The notes under the pieces were generated by a model. The model was given only the letters and a program-made list of their open reading frames with translations, was not told where the DNA came from and searched no databases. Below, in pieces: positions 55,148 to 63,882 of a stretch of DNA of 64,000 nucleotides. Position 1 is the first letter of the stretch. The number at the start of each line of letters is the position of its first letter. This DNA comes from Halalkalibacter sp. APA_J-10(15) (GTDB lineage: Bacteria > Bacillota > Bacilli > Bacillales > Bacillaceae_D), in assembly GCF_023017105.1 (NCBI RefSeq), contig NZ_JALKEV010000006.1, positions 172,015-236,014 of the forward strand. Reading direction: 5' to 3'. A program made the position numbers and the translations under genes.

Positions 55148-55486
55148 ATGTTACACTCCAGTTGAATTTGCTTCTTTTGTTACTTAGAATGGCTCATTCA
55201 ATAAAAATCTATACATGTTTTTCCAAAACAGCTACTTATACTTCGGTGTAATCGCTTTAATCATTTCCTCAAAAAAATTTTTTAATAGGAATTTTACTGA
55301 TTTTCTTCATATTTATAAGTTTCGTTAAAATGGCACATCCTAATAAGTACATAAGATGCATGAGTTTTCGTTATAGGTTATAATTTCAATTAGCCTAAAA
55401 GTAATACTGTCTTTAAAGGTAAAGAGAGAGGAGTAAACGTAATCGTAGCTTAATCATCACAATTATTTCATAAGGAGGTATGTCTG
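55148..55486. promoter_or_regulatory. upstream region of the mrp operon
   Basis: No gene is seen in these 339 bases. AAGGAGG at 55472-55478 serves the mrpA TTG start. The mrp promoter must lie here; I could not assign it. Confidence 0.4.
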
Positions 55487-57901
55487 TTGACGCTTTTACA
55501 TTGGGCTACAATCTCCCCTTTTTTGTTAGCCATCTTAATTCCGTTTTTGTATAAATACTTAAGGTCTATACATACAGGCTGGTTTGTTTTAATCTTACCA
55601 GTAGTTCTATTTGTTTATTTCATTAACTTCTTACCAATCACTTCTAATGGTGACGTAGTGAAAGAGGTAGTTCCGTGGGTTCCATCACTCGGAATCAACT
55701 TTACTGTTTATGTAGATGGTTTAAGTTTATTGTTCCTATTACTCATAACAGGAATAGGTGCTTTAGTTGTGCTCTATTCTATTTATTACCTTTCTAAGAA
55801 GACAGAAAAACTAAACAATTTTTACGTATACTTATTAATGTTTATGGGTGCGATGCTTGGGGTTGTCCTATCTGATAACTTAATCGTTCTCTATGTTTTT
55901 TGGGAGGTCACAAGTTTAGCATCATCACTATTGATTAGTTATTGGTTCCACCGTGAGAAATCAACATACGGTGCACAAAAATCGATGCTTATTACCGTAA
56001 TGGGTGGATTGTCGATGCTTGGTGGCTTCTGCCTTGTTTATGTGATGGCAGGTACATTTAGCATTCGTGAGCTGATTGCCAATGTCGACCTATTAACCGG
56101 AAGTACACTATTTATTCCTGCAATGCTCCTTATTTTATTAGGTGCATTTACAAAATCAGCTCAATTTCCGTTTCACATTTGGTTACCAGATGCGATGGAA
56201 GCACCGACACCTGTTAGTGCGTATTTACATTCAGCAACTATGGTTAAAGCGGGTATTTACTTAGTCGCTCGATTAACACCTGTCTTCGGTGGGGTACCTG
56301 AATGGTTTTGGATTCTATCTGGTTTTGGGATCATCACATTATTCTGGGGTTCCTTATCAGCAGTCAGACAAAAAGACCTTAAAGCAATTCTGGCTTTCTC
56401 AACGATCAGTCAACTCGGCTTAATTATGTGTTTACTCGGGCTTGGTTCAGCATCGATGTATTTTGGTATGGGAGAAGATTACTTTACGCTTGCTATATTA
56501 GCTGCTGTGTTTCATCTGATTAACCATGCAACCTTTAAAGGTAGCTTGTTTATGACTGCGGGTATTATTGACCATGAAACAGGCACACGAGATATTCGTA
56601 AGCTTGGTGGCTTAATGACGATTATGCCTGTAACATTTACCGTCTCATTAATCGGAATCGCATCAATGGCCGGGTTACCTCCATTTAATGGGTTCTTAAG
56701 TAAGGAAATGTTCTTTACAGGTGTACTACGTGCATCGGAGTTATCCATTTTCAGTATGGAAACGTGGGGACTTTTATTCCCAATCCTTGCATGGATAGCG
56801 AGTATTTTCACATTTGTTTACTGTATGATCATGTTCTTTAAGACGTTTACTGGTAAATTCCAACCTGAGAAATTAGAGGTTGACCATGTTCATGAAGCAC
56901 CTATCGGTATGTTAATTAGTCCAATTGTATTAGGCTCACTTGTTGTGGTCTTCGGTTTCTTCCCTAATATATTGGCGTACACATTAATCCAACCAGCAAT
57001 GGCTGCGATTTTGCCTTCGCTCTTACCCGATGGAGAAGTGTTTCATGTCGACATTTACCATTGGCATGGATTTAACGCTGAGCTATTTATGACATTTGGA
57101 GTCATTATATTTGGTACGGTCATTTACTTACTAATGAAGAAGTGGACAAAGCTAAGCATTTATATGCGTGAGCGTGACCCGCTTAACTGGTTTTATGACA
57201 ATGGAGTTAGTGGAACGATTAGCGGCTCACAAGCGATTACGCGTATCCAGATGACTGGTTTACTTCGCGATTATTTCGCATATATGACAGTTTTTATTAT
57301 CCTATTGTGTGGATACACGATGATTAAATACGATGCTTTTGCGATTGAAACAACGAACTTAACAGGAATTGATCCATTTATGTGGGTGCTTACACTTGTC
57401 TTTATCGCAGCAACCGTCTCGATTCCATTCATTCATCATCGAATGACAATTGTCATCGTTGTTGGTGTGCTTGGCTTCTTATTAGCATTACTATTTGTTG
57501 TATTCCGTGCACCAGACTTAGCATTAACACAGCTACTCGTTGAAACAGTTACGGTCGTTCTCTTTATGCTAGCGTTCTATCACTTACCAGAGCTCAGAAA
57601 AGAGAAGTTCACTCCACGATTTAATATCGTTAACTTATTAATCGCTTTAGGTGTAGGTGGGCTCGTCACGTCTATTGCATTTAGTTCATTTGCTCTCGGT
57701 TCAGAAGCAAACCTACCAACCATTGCAGAATTCTTTATTGAGAACTCTAAAGAGCTCGCCGGTGGGTACAACATGGTTAATGTCATTCTCGTTGACTTCC
57801 GGGGATTAGATACGTTACTTGAGGTTCTCGTTCTCGGTATCGCCGCATTAGGTGTTATCGCACTTGTGAAACTTCGTATGACAGGGAGGGAAGATGTATG
57901 A
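55487..57901 (+). CDS. mrpA: Mrp Na+/H+ antiporter subunit A
   Basis: An 804-residue, roughly 20-helix subunit related to NuoL of complex I, with a C-terminal MrpB-like extension. The proton-channel motif KSAQFPFHIWLPDAMEAPTPVSAYLHSATMVKAG is clear near residues 223-256, with key Lys and His residues. The Mrp complex exchanges cytoplasmic Na+ for external protons and is essential for pH homeostasis in alkaliphilic bacilli. The TTG start has AGGAGG eight bases before it. Seven mrp genes follow as one tightly packed operon. Confidence 0.96.
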   Translation: MTLLHWATISPFLLAILIPFLYKYLRSIHTGWFVLILPVVLFVYFINFLPITSNGDVVKEVVPWVPSLGINFTVYVDGLSLLFLLLITGIGALVVLYSIYYLSKKTEKLNNFYVYLLMFMGAMLGVVLSDNLIVLYVFWEVTSLASSLLISYWFHREKSTYGAQKSMLITVMGGLSMLGGFCLVYVMAGTFSIRELIANVDLLTGSTLFIPAMLLILLGAFTKSAQFPFHIWLPDAMEAPTPVSAYLHSATMVKAGIYLVARLTPVFGGVPEWFWILSGFGIITLFWGSLSAVRQKDLKAILAFSTISQLGLIMCLLGLGSASMYFGMGEDYFTLAILAAVFHLINHATFKGSLFMTAGIIDHETGTRDIRKLGGLMTIMPVTFTVSLIGIASMAGLPPFNGFLSKEMFFTGVLRASELSIFSMETWGLLFPILAWIASIFTFVYCMIMFFKTFTGKFQPEKLEVDHVHEAPIGMLISPIVLGSLVVVFGFFPNILAYTLIQPAMAAILPSLLPDGEVFHVDIYHWHGFNAELFMTFGVIIFGTVIYLLMKKWTKLSIYMRERDPLNWFYDNGVSGTISGSQAITRIQMTGLLRDYFAYMTVFIILLCGYTMIKYDAFAIETTNLTGIDPFMWVLTLVFIAATVSIPFIHHRMTIVIVVGVLGFLLALLFVVFRAPDLALTQLLVETVTVVLFMLAFYHLPELRKEKFTPRFNIVNLLIALGVGGLVTSIAFSSFALGSEANLPTIAEFFIENSKELAGGYNMVNVILVDFRGLDTLLEVLVLGIAALGVIALVKLRMTGREDV

Positions 57902-58344
57902 AGCCAAACCAAAACCAAATAAAAACAAATGACTTAATGCTAAATACTGTTACACGCTTTGTCACGTTTCTCATCCTTTCCTTCTCCGTCTATTTATTCT
58001 TCGCAGGTCATAATGATCCTGGTGGAGGGTTTATCGGAGGATTAATGACAGCAAGTGCTTTTCTACTGATGTATCTTGGCTTTGATATGAAAACGATCAA
58101 AAAAGCACTGCCGATCAACTTTGCTTCAATGATCGCGATCGGTTTATTAATTGCGATTGGAACCGGGGTTACTAGTATGCTCTTTGGCTACCCGTTTCTC
58201 ACGCAATTCTTTGAATACTACCAACTCCCTATATTAGGAGAAACAGAACTGACAACGGCTCTGCCGTTTGACTTAGGTATCTATTTAGTCGTAGTTGGTG
58301 TAGCCTTGACAATCATATTAACAATTGCGGAGGATGATGAGTAA
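57898..58344 (+). CDS. mrpB: Mrp antiporter subunit B
   Basis: A 148-residue, four-helix subunit with the motif FFAGHNDPGGGFIGGLM-like block (here LFFAGHNDPGGGFIGGL). The ATG overlaps the mrpA stop by four bases. Group 1 Mrp systems carry a separate MrpB in addition to the fused MrpB-like tail of MrpA, as here. Confidence 0.94.
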   Translation: MKPNQNQIKTNDLMLNTVTRFVTFLILSFSVYLFFAGHNDPGGGFIGGLMTASAFLLMYLGFDMKTIKKALPINFASMIAIGLLIAIGTGVTSMLFGYPFLTQFFEYYQLPILGETELTTALPFDLGIYLVVVGVALTIILTIAEDDE

Positions 58345-58682
58345 TGGAAATTTTAATGTCCATCACTGTAGGTGTCCTCTTTACAGTGGGTACGTATATG
58401 ATACTAACGAAAAGTATGTTACGTGTCATAATTGGGTTAATCCTTCTTTCACACGGTGCCCACTTACTCTTATTAACGATGGCTGGATTGCAACGTGGGA
58501 CACCCCCACTGCTAAGCCTTGGATCAGAAGCGTATGCCGATCCGTTGCCACAGGCACTAATTTTAACAGCCATTGTCATTAGTTTTGGGGTCACATCCTT
58601 TTTACTTGTGCTAGCCTATCGTACGTATAAGGAGCATAAGACGGATGATTTAGACCAATTGAGGGGATCTGCTGATGAATAA
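58344..58682 (+). CDS. mrpC: Mrp antiporter subunit C
   Basis: A 112-residue, three-helix subunit related to NuoK, with GTYMILTKSMLRVIIGLILL and QALILTAIVISFGV. The start overlaps the mrpB stop by one base (TAATG). Confidence 0.95.
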   Translation: MEILMSITVGVLFTVGTYMILTKSMLRVIIGLILLSHGAHLLLLTMAGLQRGTPPLLSLGSEAYADPLPQALILTAIVISFGVTSFLLVLAYRTYKEHKTDDLDQLRGSADE

Positions 58683-60156
58683 TTTAATTTTACTACCTGT
58701 ATTAATACCGTTTATTATTGGAACAGTTTTGATTTTATTTTCAAAGAAACATACAATTCAACGTGTTATTAGTGCCATTACAATGACGGCGATGCTAGGT
58801 TTAGCGATTTATATTGCGATATTCGTTTTCCAAAATGGTATTACAACACTTGAGCTAGGAAACTGGCGAGCGCCATTTGGAATTGTACTCGTTGCAGATC
58901 TGTTTGCAACGATGATGGTTGTATTAGCAAGCATTGTCGGTTTTGTTTGTCTGTTTTTCGCCTTTCAGACCATTTCACCTGAACGTGAAAAATTTTACTT
59001 TTACCCGTTTTATTTTTTCCTATTAGCAGGTGTTAACGGTTCTTTTTTAACAGGTGATTTGTTTAACCTTTTTGTATTCTTTGAAGTTATGTTAATAGCA
59101 TCCTATATTCTTATTGTTCATGGAGGAACGAAATACCAGCTTCGTGAATCATTGAAATATGTCATTATTAACGTATTTGCTTCGATCTTGTTTATCGTTG
59201 GGATTGCTTATCTCTATGCAGTAACAGGCACATTAAATATGGCTCAAATTGCAGAACGAGTTGCATTACTCGATCAGACAGGTGTTTTAAATGTCATTGC
59301 GATTTTGTTTTTACTCGTATTCGGTATGAAAGGGGCTCTTTTTCCTTTATATTTCTGGCTCCCGCGTTCATACTACGGACCACCCGCAGCGATAGCTGCA
59401 TTATTTGGTGGACTATTAACAAAGGTTGGTATTTATGCGATCATACGAATGTTCACACTTATTTTCACTCACGACCCTAGCTTTACACACTATATAATCG
59501 TGACATTAGCTGGACTTACGATGATTTTCGGTGTACTTGGAGCCGTTTCACAGTTTGACTTCAAGCGAATTCTCTCTTATCACATCATTAGTCAGGTCGG
59601 TTATATGGTGATGGGACTTGGAATTTATACGCAATTAGCAATAGCCGGAGCGATCTATTATATTGCTCACCACATTATCGTTAAATCGGCCTTGTTTCTA
59701 TTTGCAGGTGCTGCACAAAAGGTTACTGGAACAACTGATTTAAAGAAAATGGGCGGACTACTAAAAACCCACCCTTACCTAGCGTGGATGTTCTTTATAT
59801 GTGCGATTTCACTTGCTGGAATTCCACCATTAAGTGGTTTCTTTAGTAAATTCCCGATTATCCTTGCTGGCTTCCAAGAAGGAGGATATGTCATCGCTGG
59901 GGTTGCATTAGCCGTAGGTTTATTAACTCTCTTCTCGATGATGAAAATCTTTATGTATGCCTTCTGGGGAGAACAGAAGCACACTGAAGAACAGGCACAA
60001 TTCCGTGTAGGTAAACTGCTTTTACCAATCGTACCACTCGTTGCTTTAACGATCGTACTTGGATTTGCAGCAGAGCCCGTCTTTCAGTATTCTTTACAAG
60101 TAGCTGAGCAAATCTTAGATCCATCAATTTACATCGAATCTGTGCTTAAGGAGTAG
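58675..60156 (+). CDS. mrpD: Mrp antiporter subunit D
   Basis: A 493-residue antiporter-like subunit related to NuoM/N with about 14 helices. The conserved channel block VFGMKGALFPLYFWLPRSYYGPPAAIAALFGGLLTKVG contains the key Lys (about 219); a membrane Glu lies in LFNLFVFFEVML. The first codons overlap mrpC by eight bases. Confidence 0.95.
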   Translation: MNNLILLPVLIPFIIGTVLILFSKKHTIQRVISAITMTAMLGLAIYIAIFVFQNGITTLELGNWRAPFGIVLVADLFATMMVVLASIVGFVCLFFAFQTISPEREKFYFYPFYFFLLAGVNGSFLTGDLFNLFVFFEVMLIASYILIVHGGTKYQLRESLKYVIINVFASILFIVGIAYLYAVTGTLNMAQIAERVALLDQTGVLNVIAILFLLVFGMKGALFPLYFWLPRSYYGPPAAIAALFGGLLTKVGIYAIIRMFTLIFTHDPSFTHYIIVTLAGLTMIFGVLGAVSQFDFKRILSYHIISQVGYMVMGLGIYTQLAIAGAIYYIAHHIIVKSALFLFAGAAQKVTGTTDLKKMGGLLKTHPYLAWMFFICAISLAGIPPLSGFFSKFPIILAGFQEGGYVIAGVALAVGLLTLFSMMKIFMYAFWGEQKHTEEQAQFRVGKLLLPIVPLVALTIVLGFAAEPVFQYSLQVAEQILDPSIYIESVLKE

Positions 60157-60161
60157 TTGCT

Positions 60162-60638
60162 ATGGCTTTTCAAATTTTAACTAATATTGTCATCGCTCTC
60201 GTATGGGTGTTATTGCAAAACAGTTACACAGGTGTCGATTTTCTAGTTGGATATGTCATCGGGATCCTGATCCTTTTCGTTTTACGTCGCTTTCTAAGAT
60301 TCGATTTTTATTTTCGAAGAGTATGGGCGATCATGAAACTAGTACTTTTATTCATCAAAGAATTAGTGTTAGCTAACATCGATGTCATTAAAATTGTACT
60401 TAGCCCAAAAATGAACATAAAACCAGGGATTGTAGCTGTTCCAACAAAATTAAAATCAGAGTTTGAGATTACTCTACTTGCATCATTAATTTCACTAACT
60501 CCAGGGACATTATCAATGGATTTCTCGTCTGATAATCAAACGATATATATTCATTCGATTCATGTTCCAGACAAAAATGCTATGATCGAACAAATTCATC
60601 ATACATTTGAGCGAGCCATTATGGAGGTGACGAAGTAA
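60162..60638 (+). CDS. mrpE: Mrp antiporter subunit E
   Basis: A 158-residue subunit with two or three N-terminal helices and a cytosolic tail. LLASLISLTPGTLSMDF is the family signature. It starts five bases after mrpD. MrpE is unique to Mrp complexes and is not found in complex I. Confidence 0.94.
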   Translation: MAFQILTNIVIALVWVLLQNSYTGVDFLVGYVIGILILFVLRRFLRFDFYFRRVWAIMKLVLLFIKELVLANIDVIKIVLSPKMNIKPGIVAVPTKLKSEFEITLLASLISLTPGTLSMDFSSDNQTIYIHSIHVPDKNAMIEQIHHTFERAIMEVTK

Positions 60639-60914
60639 ATGTTCTATATGATTCTCACGATTGTACTCGTCATCATGTCGATCTCGCTATTCGTCTGCTT
60701 CATTCGTACTGTGATTGGCCCTACGATGCCAGATCGAATCATTGCACTTGATGCTTTTGGCATTAATTTAATTGGTTTCATTGGCATTCTTATGATCTTA
60801 CAAGAGACGGTAGCCTATTCTGAGGTTATACTTGTCATAAGTATTCTTGCCTTCATCGGCACAATTGCATTATCGAAATTTATTGAGAGGGGTGTTGTCT
60901 TTGACCGCGACTGA
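60639..60914 (+). CDS. mrpF: Mrp antiporter subunit F
   Basis: A 91-residue, three-helix subunit with the block RTVIGPTMPDRIIALDAFGINLIG. The conserved Asp in DRIIALD is typical. Its ATG directly abuts the mrpE stop. Confidence 0.95.
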   Translation: MFYMILTIVLVIMSISLFVCFIRTVIGPTMPDRIIALDAFGINLIGFIGILMILQETVAYSEVILVISILAFIGTIALSKFIERGVVFDRD

Positions 60915-61248
60915 GGTTATTATTAGTATCTTTGTTTTAATTGGTGGCTTTTTAAGCTTACTCGGTTCAATTGGTCTTATTCGTTTTCCTGATGTATATG
61001 GACGTACACATGCAGCAACGAAAAGCGCCACTCTCGGAGTCATCTCAATTATCATTGCTACCTTTCTGTTTTTCTTGCTCGTCCAAGGTGAATTCATTAT
61101 GAAATTGTTGCTTGCGATCATCTTTGTCTTCTTAACAGCTCCTGTAGCTGCTCAGATGGTTGGACGCGCAGCCTATCGAACAAAAGTACCTCTATGGGAA
61201 AAAAGCGTTCAGGACGACTTAAAGAAAGCTCAAAAGGAATCACAATAA
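60901..61248 (+). CDS. mrpG: Mrp antiporter subunit G
   Basis: A 115-residue, three-helix subunit with SLLGSIGLIRFPDVYGRTHAATKSATLGV. The TTG at 60901 is chosen: GAGAGGGG lies eight bases before it and homologues start with (M)TAxEI; the longer frame to 60847 reads through the end of mrpF. It overlaps mrpF by 14 bases. A terminator follows, ending the operon. Confidence 0.93.
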   Translation: MTATEVIISIFVLIGGFLSLLGSIGLIRFPDVYGRTHAATKSATLGVISIIIATFLFFLLVQGEFIMKLLLAIIFVFLTAPVAAQMVGRAAYRTKVPLWEKSVQDDLKKAQKESQ

Positions 61249-61252
61249 TTTA

Positions 61253-61296
61253 TAAAAAACGTGACCACTTGAAATTGGAGTGGTCACGTTTTATTT
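61253..61296. terminator. bidirectional terminator after mrpG
   Basis: AACGTGACCACT and its exact complement form a 12-bp stem with a 9-base loop, followed by TTTTATTTC on the plus strand and TTTTTATAA on the minus strand. It ends both mrp and the convergent unknown gene. Confidence 0.92.
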
Positions 61297-61832
61297 CATT
61301 GGTTATAATTTCGACTATAGTCGATAAATAACGTAAATTCAAACACTTGGATTTCTCGAAGAATCATCGCATCGGCTGAATCCTCCCCATTTAAATGAAT
61401 CGCCTTTTCCACTTCATCAATGAATCGAAAAGGATCCCACCGTCCCCATGACTTTACTTCAGGTGAAAATAAACTTGCTTTTTCATATAATGACGAAAAC
61501 ACAGCATGTTCTCCTGCAAGACGAAACCAATACTTCGCGTTACTAAAATCTCCTTCTCTTCGGTGCATCATCCCATGCCAAAGGCTGCCAACCTCTTCAG
61601 ACATTCCTTGTGAGATTGAATGCGACAGCTCTAGTTCGTCATTCCAAAGAAGTAAGCCTGAACGGACAGCTTGACTTGACAATGTTGAAGAGTCATCATG
61701 ATCACTCAACACTTCGTCTGACAATGCCATAATTTCTCTTGTAAGCTTCTTGTCCCACGGCTTCTTTGGACAAAGTAATGGAAGTGGAGAACGATTGGTT
61801 AACTGTGCCGCAATTCTTACATATTTGTCCAT
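61296..61832 (-). CDS. conserved hypothetical protein downstream of psd
   Basis: A 178-residue soluble protein without a signal or membrane segment. The central part, AVRSGLLLWNDELELSHSIS followed by a WHGMMHRREGDFSNAKYWF block with several His and Arg residues, looks strongly conserved, possibly a catalytic or metal site, but I cannot name the function. It starts 13 bases after the psd stop, so it is co-transcribed with phosphatidylserine decarboxylase. A link to lipid metabolism is possible but unproven. Confidence 0.75.
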   Translation of the reverse strand: MDKYVRIAAQLTNRSPLPLLCPKKPWDKKLTREIMALSDEVLSDHDDSSTLSSQAVRSGLLLWNDELELSHSISQGMSEEVGSLWHGMMHRREGDFSNAKYWFRLAGEHAVFSSLYEKASLFSPEVKSWGRWDPFRFIDEVEKAIHLNGEDSADAMILREIQVFEFTLFIDYSRNYNQ

Positions 61833-61845
61833 CTTATCGCACCTC

Positions 61846-62625
61846 TCATAAAATAAGTTCTCCTATACTTTCTCCCATTAGAAGTGATTGTCCTGCATAC
61901 AATTCATTAAATTGAAGCAGACCTTCCTCAGCCAAAAGAACAACCGTCGATCCAAAAGAGAAATACCCTAGCTCCTCCCCCTTCTCAACATTTTGTTTCT
62001 GGTTAGTGAGCTCAATTGTATTAATATTCATAGCTCCAACTTTAACAAGCGCTAAAGATTTAGCGTTCACCTCAACTTCTGTAATAATACGAAAATTCCT
62101 TGATAAAGGCCGTTTTCCATACGTCAGACCATACTCATTAACAGGATATGACTTTTTTCCAAGTGACCATCTCTCTCTAACAGTAGCTGTCACTGGAGCA
62201 TGTATGCGATGGTAATGACTAGGACTTAAATATAGAACAACATATTGACCATTCGCATATTCCTTTGCTTTCTTTTGAGATTCAAGCATTTCTTCTAATT
62301 TGTACACTTGTCCTTTTATTAAAAACGACTCGCCTTCATTTAATTGCCCAACTTGAGCAACAACACCGTCAACTGGACTAACAATAGCATGATCTCTACG
62401 ATCGACCTCTCTACTACCCACCTTTAAATTTCGTGTGAATAATTCATGCAAATTTTTATAGGATAGTAATGGTCGCTCCATCTCCTCCTGATTAAGGTCA
62501 AATGTACGAGCAAAAGGTACAACTAGCGGTTTACTTAACGAAGAAGTGGCAAACTTTTTTAATAAGTAAGACGAAATACGATGATTGGTTAACTCTACAC
62601 ACATTCTAAAAAAAATTTTCTTCAT
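61846..62625 (-). CDS. psd: phosphatidylserine decarboxylase
   Basis: A 259-residue enzyme that converts phosphatidylserine to phosphatidylethanolamine at the membrane. It matures by self-cleavage at the GST motif (SFGSTVVLL, near 225-233; Ser becomes the pyruvoyl group). The catalytic blocks SPVDGVV and HYHRIHAPV are present. It is divergent from pssA, which makes its substrate, so the two enzymes of the pathway share one control region. Confidence 0.95.
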   Translation of the reverse strand: MKKIFFRMCVELTNHRISSYLLKKFATSSLSKPLVVPFARTFDLNQEEMERPLLSYKNLHELFTRNLKVGSREVDRRDHAIVSPVDGVVAQVGQLNEGESFLIKGQVYKLEEMLESQKKAKEYANGQYVVLYLSPSHYHRIHAPVTATVRERWSLGKKSYPVNEYGLTYGKRPLSRNFRIITEVEVNAKSLALVKVGAMNINTIELTNQKQNVEKGEELGYFSFGSTVVLLAEEGLLQFNELYAGQSLLMGESIGELIL

Positions 62626-62731
62626 TTTCCAAATCTCCTAAAGTCATGTTCTAGTGCTTGAAAGAGCACTATGTTATGATTGTAGAAATGAGTTTTAAAA
62701 TCGTATCATACAACAAAGGAGTTGATGATAT
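62626..62731. promoter_or_regulatory. divergent psd/pssA control region
   Basis: This 106-base gap holds ribosome sites for both genes and a small hairpin (GTGCT/AGCAC at 62656-62671). In B. subtilis lipid genes of this kind can be controlled by envelope-stress sigma factors; no such promoter was identified here. Confidence 0.45.
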
Positions 62732-63271
62732 ATGTTTCTGCTACAACAATTAGACAACACGGCTAAAAAGATAAAAAGTCAAATAGCTAATGCGTTAACG
62801 CTTGTCAATTTGTGTTTAGGTGCTTTTGCTATTATTTATGTTATTCAAAATCAACTTCATATTGCCTTATTGTTTATTACGATCGCTGCGTTATGTGACA
62901 GGCTTGATGGTGCAGCAGCTAGGCGATTTAATGCAGTTTCTGATTTTGGAAAGCAATTGGACTCTCTAAGTGATCTTGTTTCCTTTGGGGTCGCTCCTGC
63001 GTTTCTAATCTTCCAAGCAAGCCTAAACTCCTTCGGTCTTCCGGGGATATTTCTAACGATCTTTTTCATTTTATGTGGTGCTATTCGATTAGCTCGATTT
63101 AACGTTACAGCCCCTAAATTTCATTTTGTCGGCTTACCGATTACTGCAGCGGGGTGTATTTTGACCTTACAAATATTAATTGTACCTTATTTACCTTCAT
63201 ATTTCTTCATGTTTCTTACATTGATTTTATCTATTCTTATGATTTCTACTTTCAAAGTTCGCAAAGTTTAG
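62732..63271 (+). CDS. pssA: CDP-diacylglycerol-serine O-phosphatidyltransferase
   Basis: A 179-residue multi-helix membrane enzyme that makes phosphatidylserine. The CDP-alcohol phosphatidyltransferase motif is complete: DRLDGAAARR, then eight residues, then GKQLDSLSD. AAGGAG precedes the ATG. Product is the substrate of Psd encoded divergently. Confidence 0.95.
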   Translation: MFLLQQLDNTAKKIKSQIANALTLVNLCLGAFAIIYVIQNQLHIALLFITIAALCDRLDGAAARRFNAVSDFGKQLDSLSDLVSFGVAPAFLIFQASLNSFGLPGIFLTIFFILCGAIRLARFNVTAPKFHFVGLPITAAGCILTLQILIVPYLPSYFFMFLTLILSILMISTFKVRKV

Positions 63272-63347
63272 AATCATAAGCAAGATTTGAAGATATATGC
63301 ATGTGTAAAATTTGACAAAAATCTATTATTATGTTTTCTATTAAAAA

Positions 63348-63388
63348 TGTCCTTTTTTAGCGAAAATGTCAAAAAGGACACTTTTTTT
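63348..63388 (+). terminator. terminator of pssA
   Basis: TGTCCTTTTT and its exact complement form a 10-bp stem with a 13-base loop, followed by CTTTTTTT. It lies about 75 bases past the pssA stop. Confidence 0.85.
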
Positions 63389-63546
63389 AGGCATTTTTGG
63401 GTAAAAATCATGGATTTTCCGATGAAACTCTTGACACGACTAGGCTTTCGTGAGAAATTTTAGTTGCAGCATTTTTTGAACTGCTTGTCTAAAAAAAAAT
63501 GATGACAAATAGTTTTCAATCAAAGGAAAGAAAGGGAGTTATTTTA

Positions 63547-63822
63547 ATGAACAAAACAGATTTAATCAATGCCGTTTCAGAGCAAGGAGAATTATCAAAG
63601 AAGGATGCTTCAAAAGCAGTTGACGCTGTTTTTGATAGTATTACAAATGCACTAGTTGAAGGTGGGAAAGTTCAACTTGTTGGATTCGGTAGCTTTGAAG
63701 TACGTGAGCGTTCTGCTCGTAAAGGTCGTAATCCTCAAACTGGAGAAGAAATTGAAATTCCAGCTACAAAAAATCCAGCATTCAAGCCTGGTAAACAACT
63801 TAAAGATGCTGTAAACGAATAA
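63547..63822 (+). CDS. DNA-binding protein HU
   Basis: A 91-residue histone-like protein, equivalent to Bacillus Hbs. It starts [20 protein letters not shown] and has the DNA-binding arm [20 protein letters not shown]. The ATG at 63547 follows GGGAG at eight bases; the longer frame has no ribosome site. A TTGACA at 63431-63436 may be its -35 element. Confidence 0.95.
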   Translation: MNKTDLINAVSEQGELSKKDASKAVDAVFDSITNALVEGGKVQLVGFGSFEVRERSARKGRNPQTGEEIEIPATKNPAFKPGKQLKDAVNE

Positions 63823-63829
63823 AGATGAA

Positions 63830-63872
63830 AACAACCGACAAATGATCAACCATTTGTCGGTTGTTTATTTTA
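63830..63872. terminator. terminator of the HU gene
   Basis: AACAACCGACAAATG and its exact complement form a 15-bp stem with a 6-base loop, followed by TTTATTTTAT. A strong terminator. It also faces the IS30-type gene fragment. Confidence 0.92.
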
Positions 63873-63882
63873 TGACGGTTTG

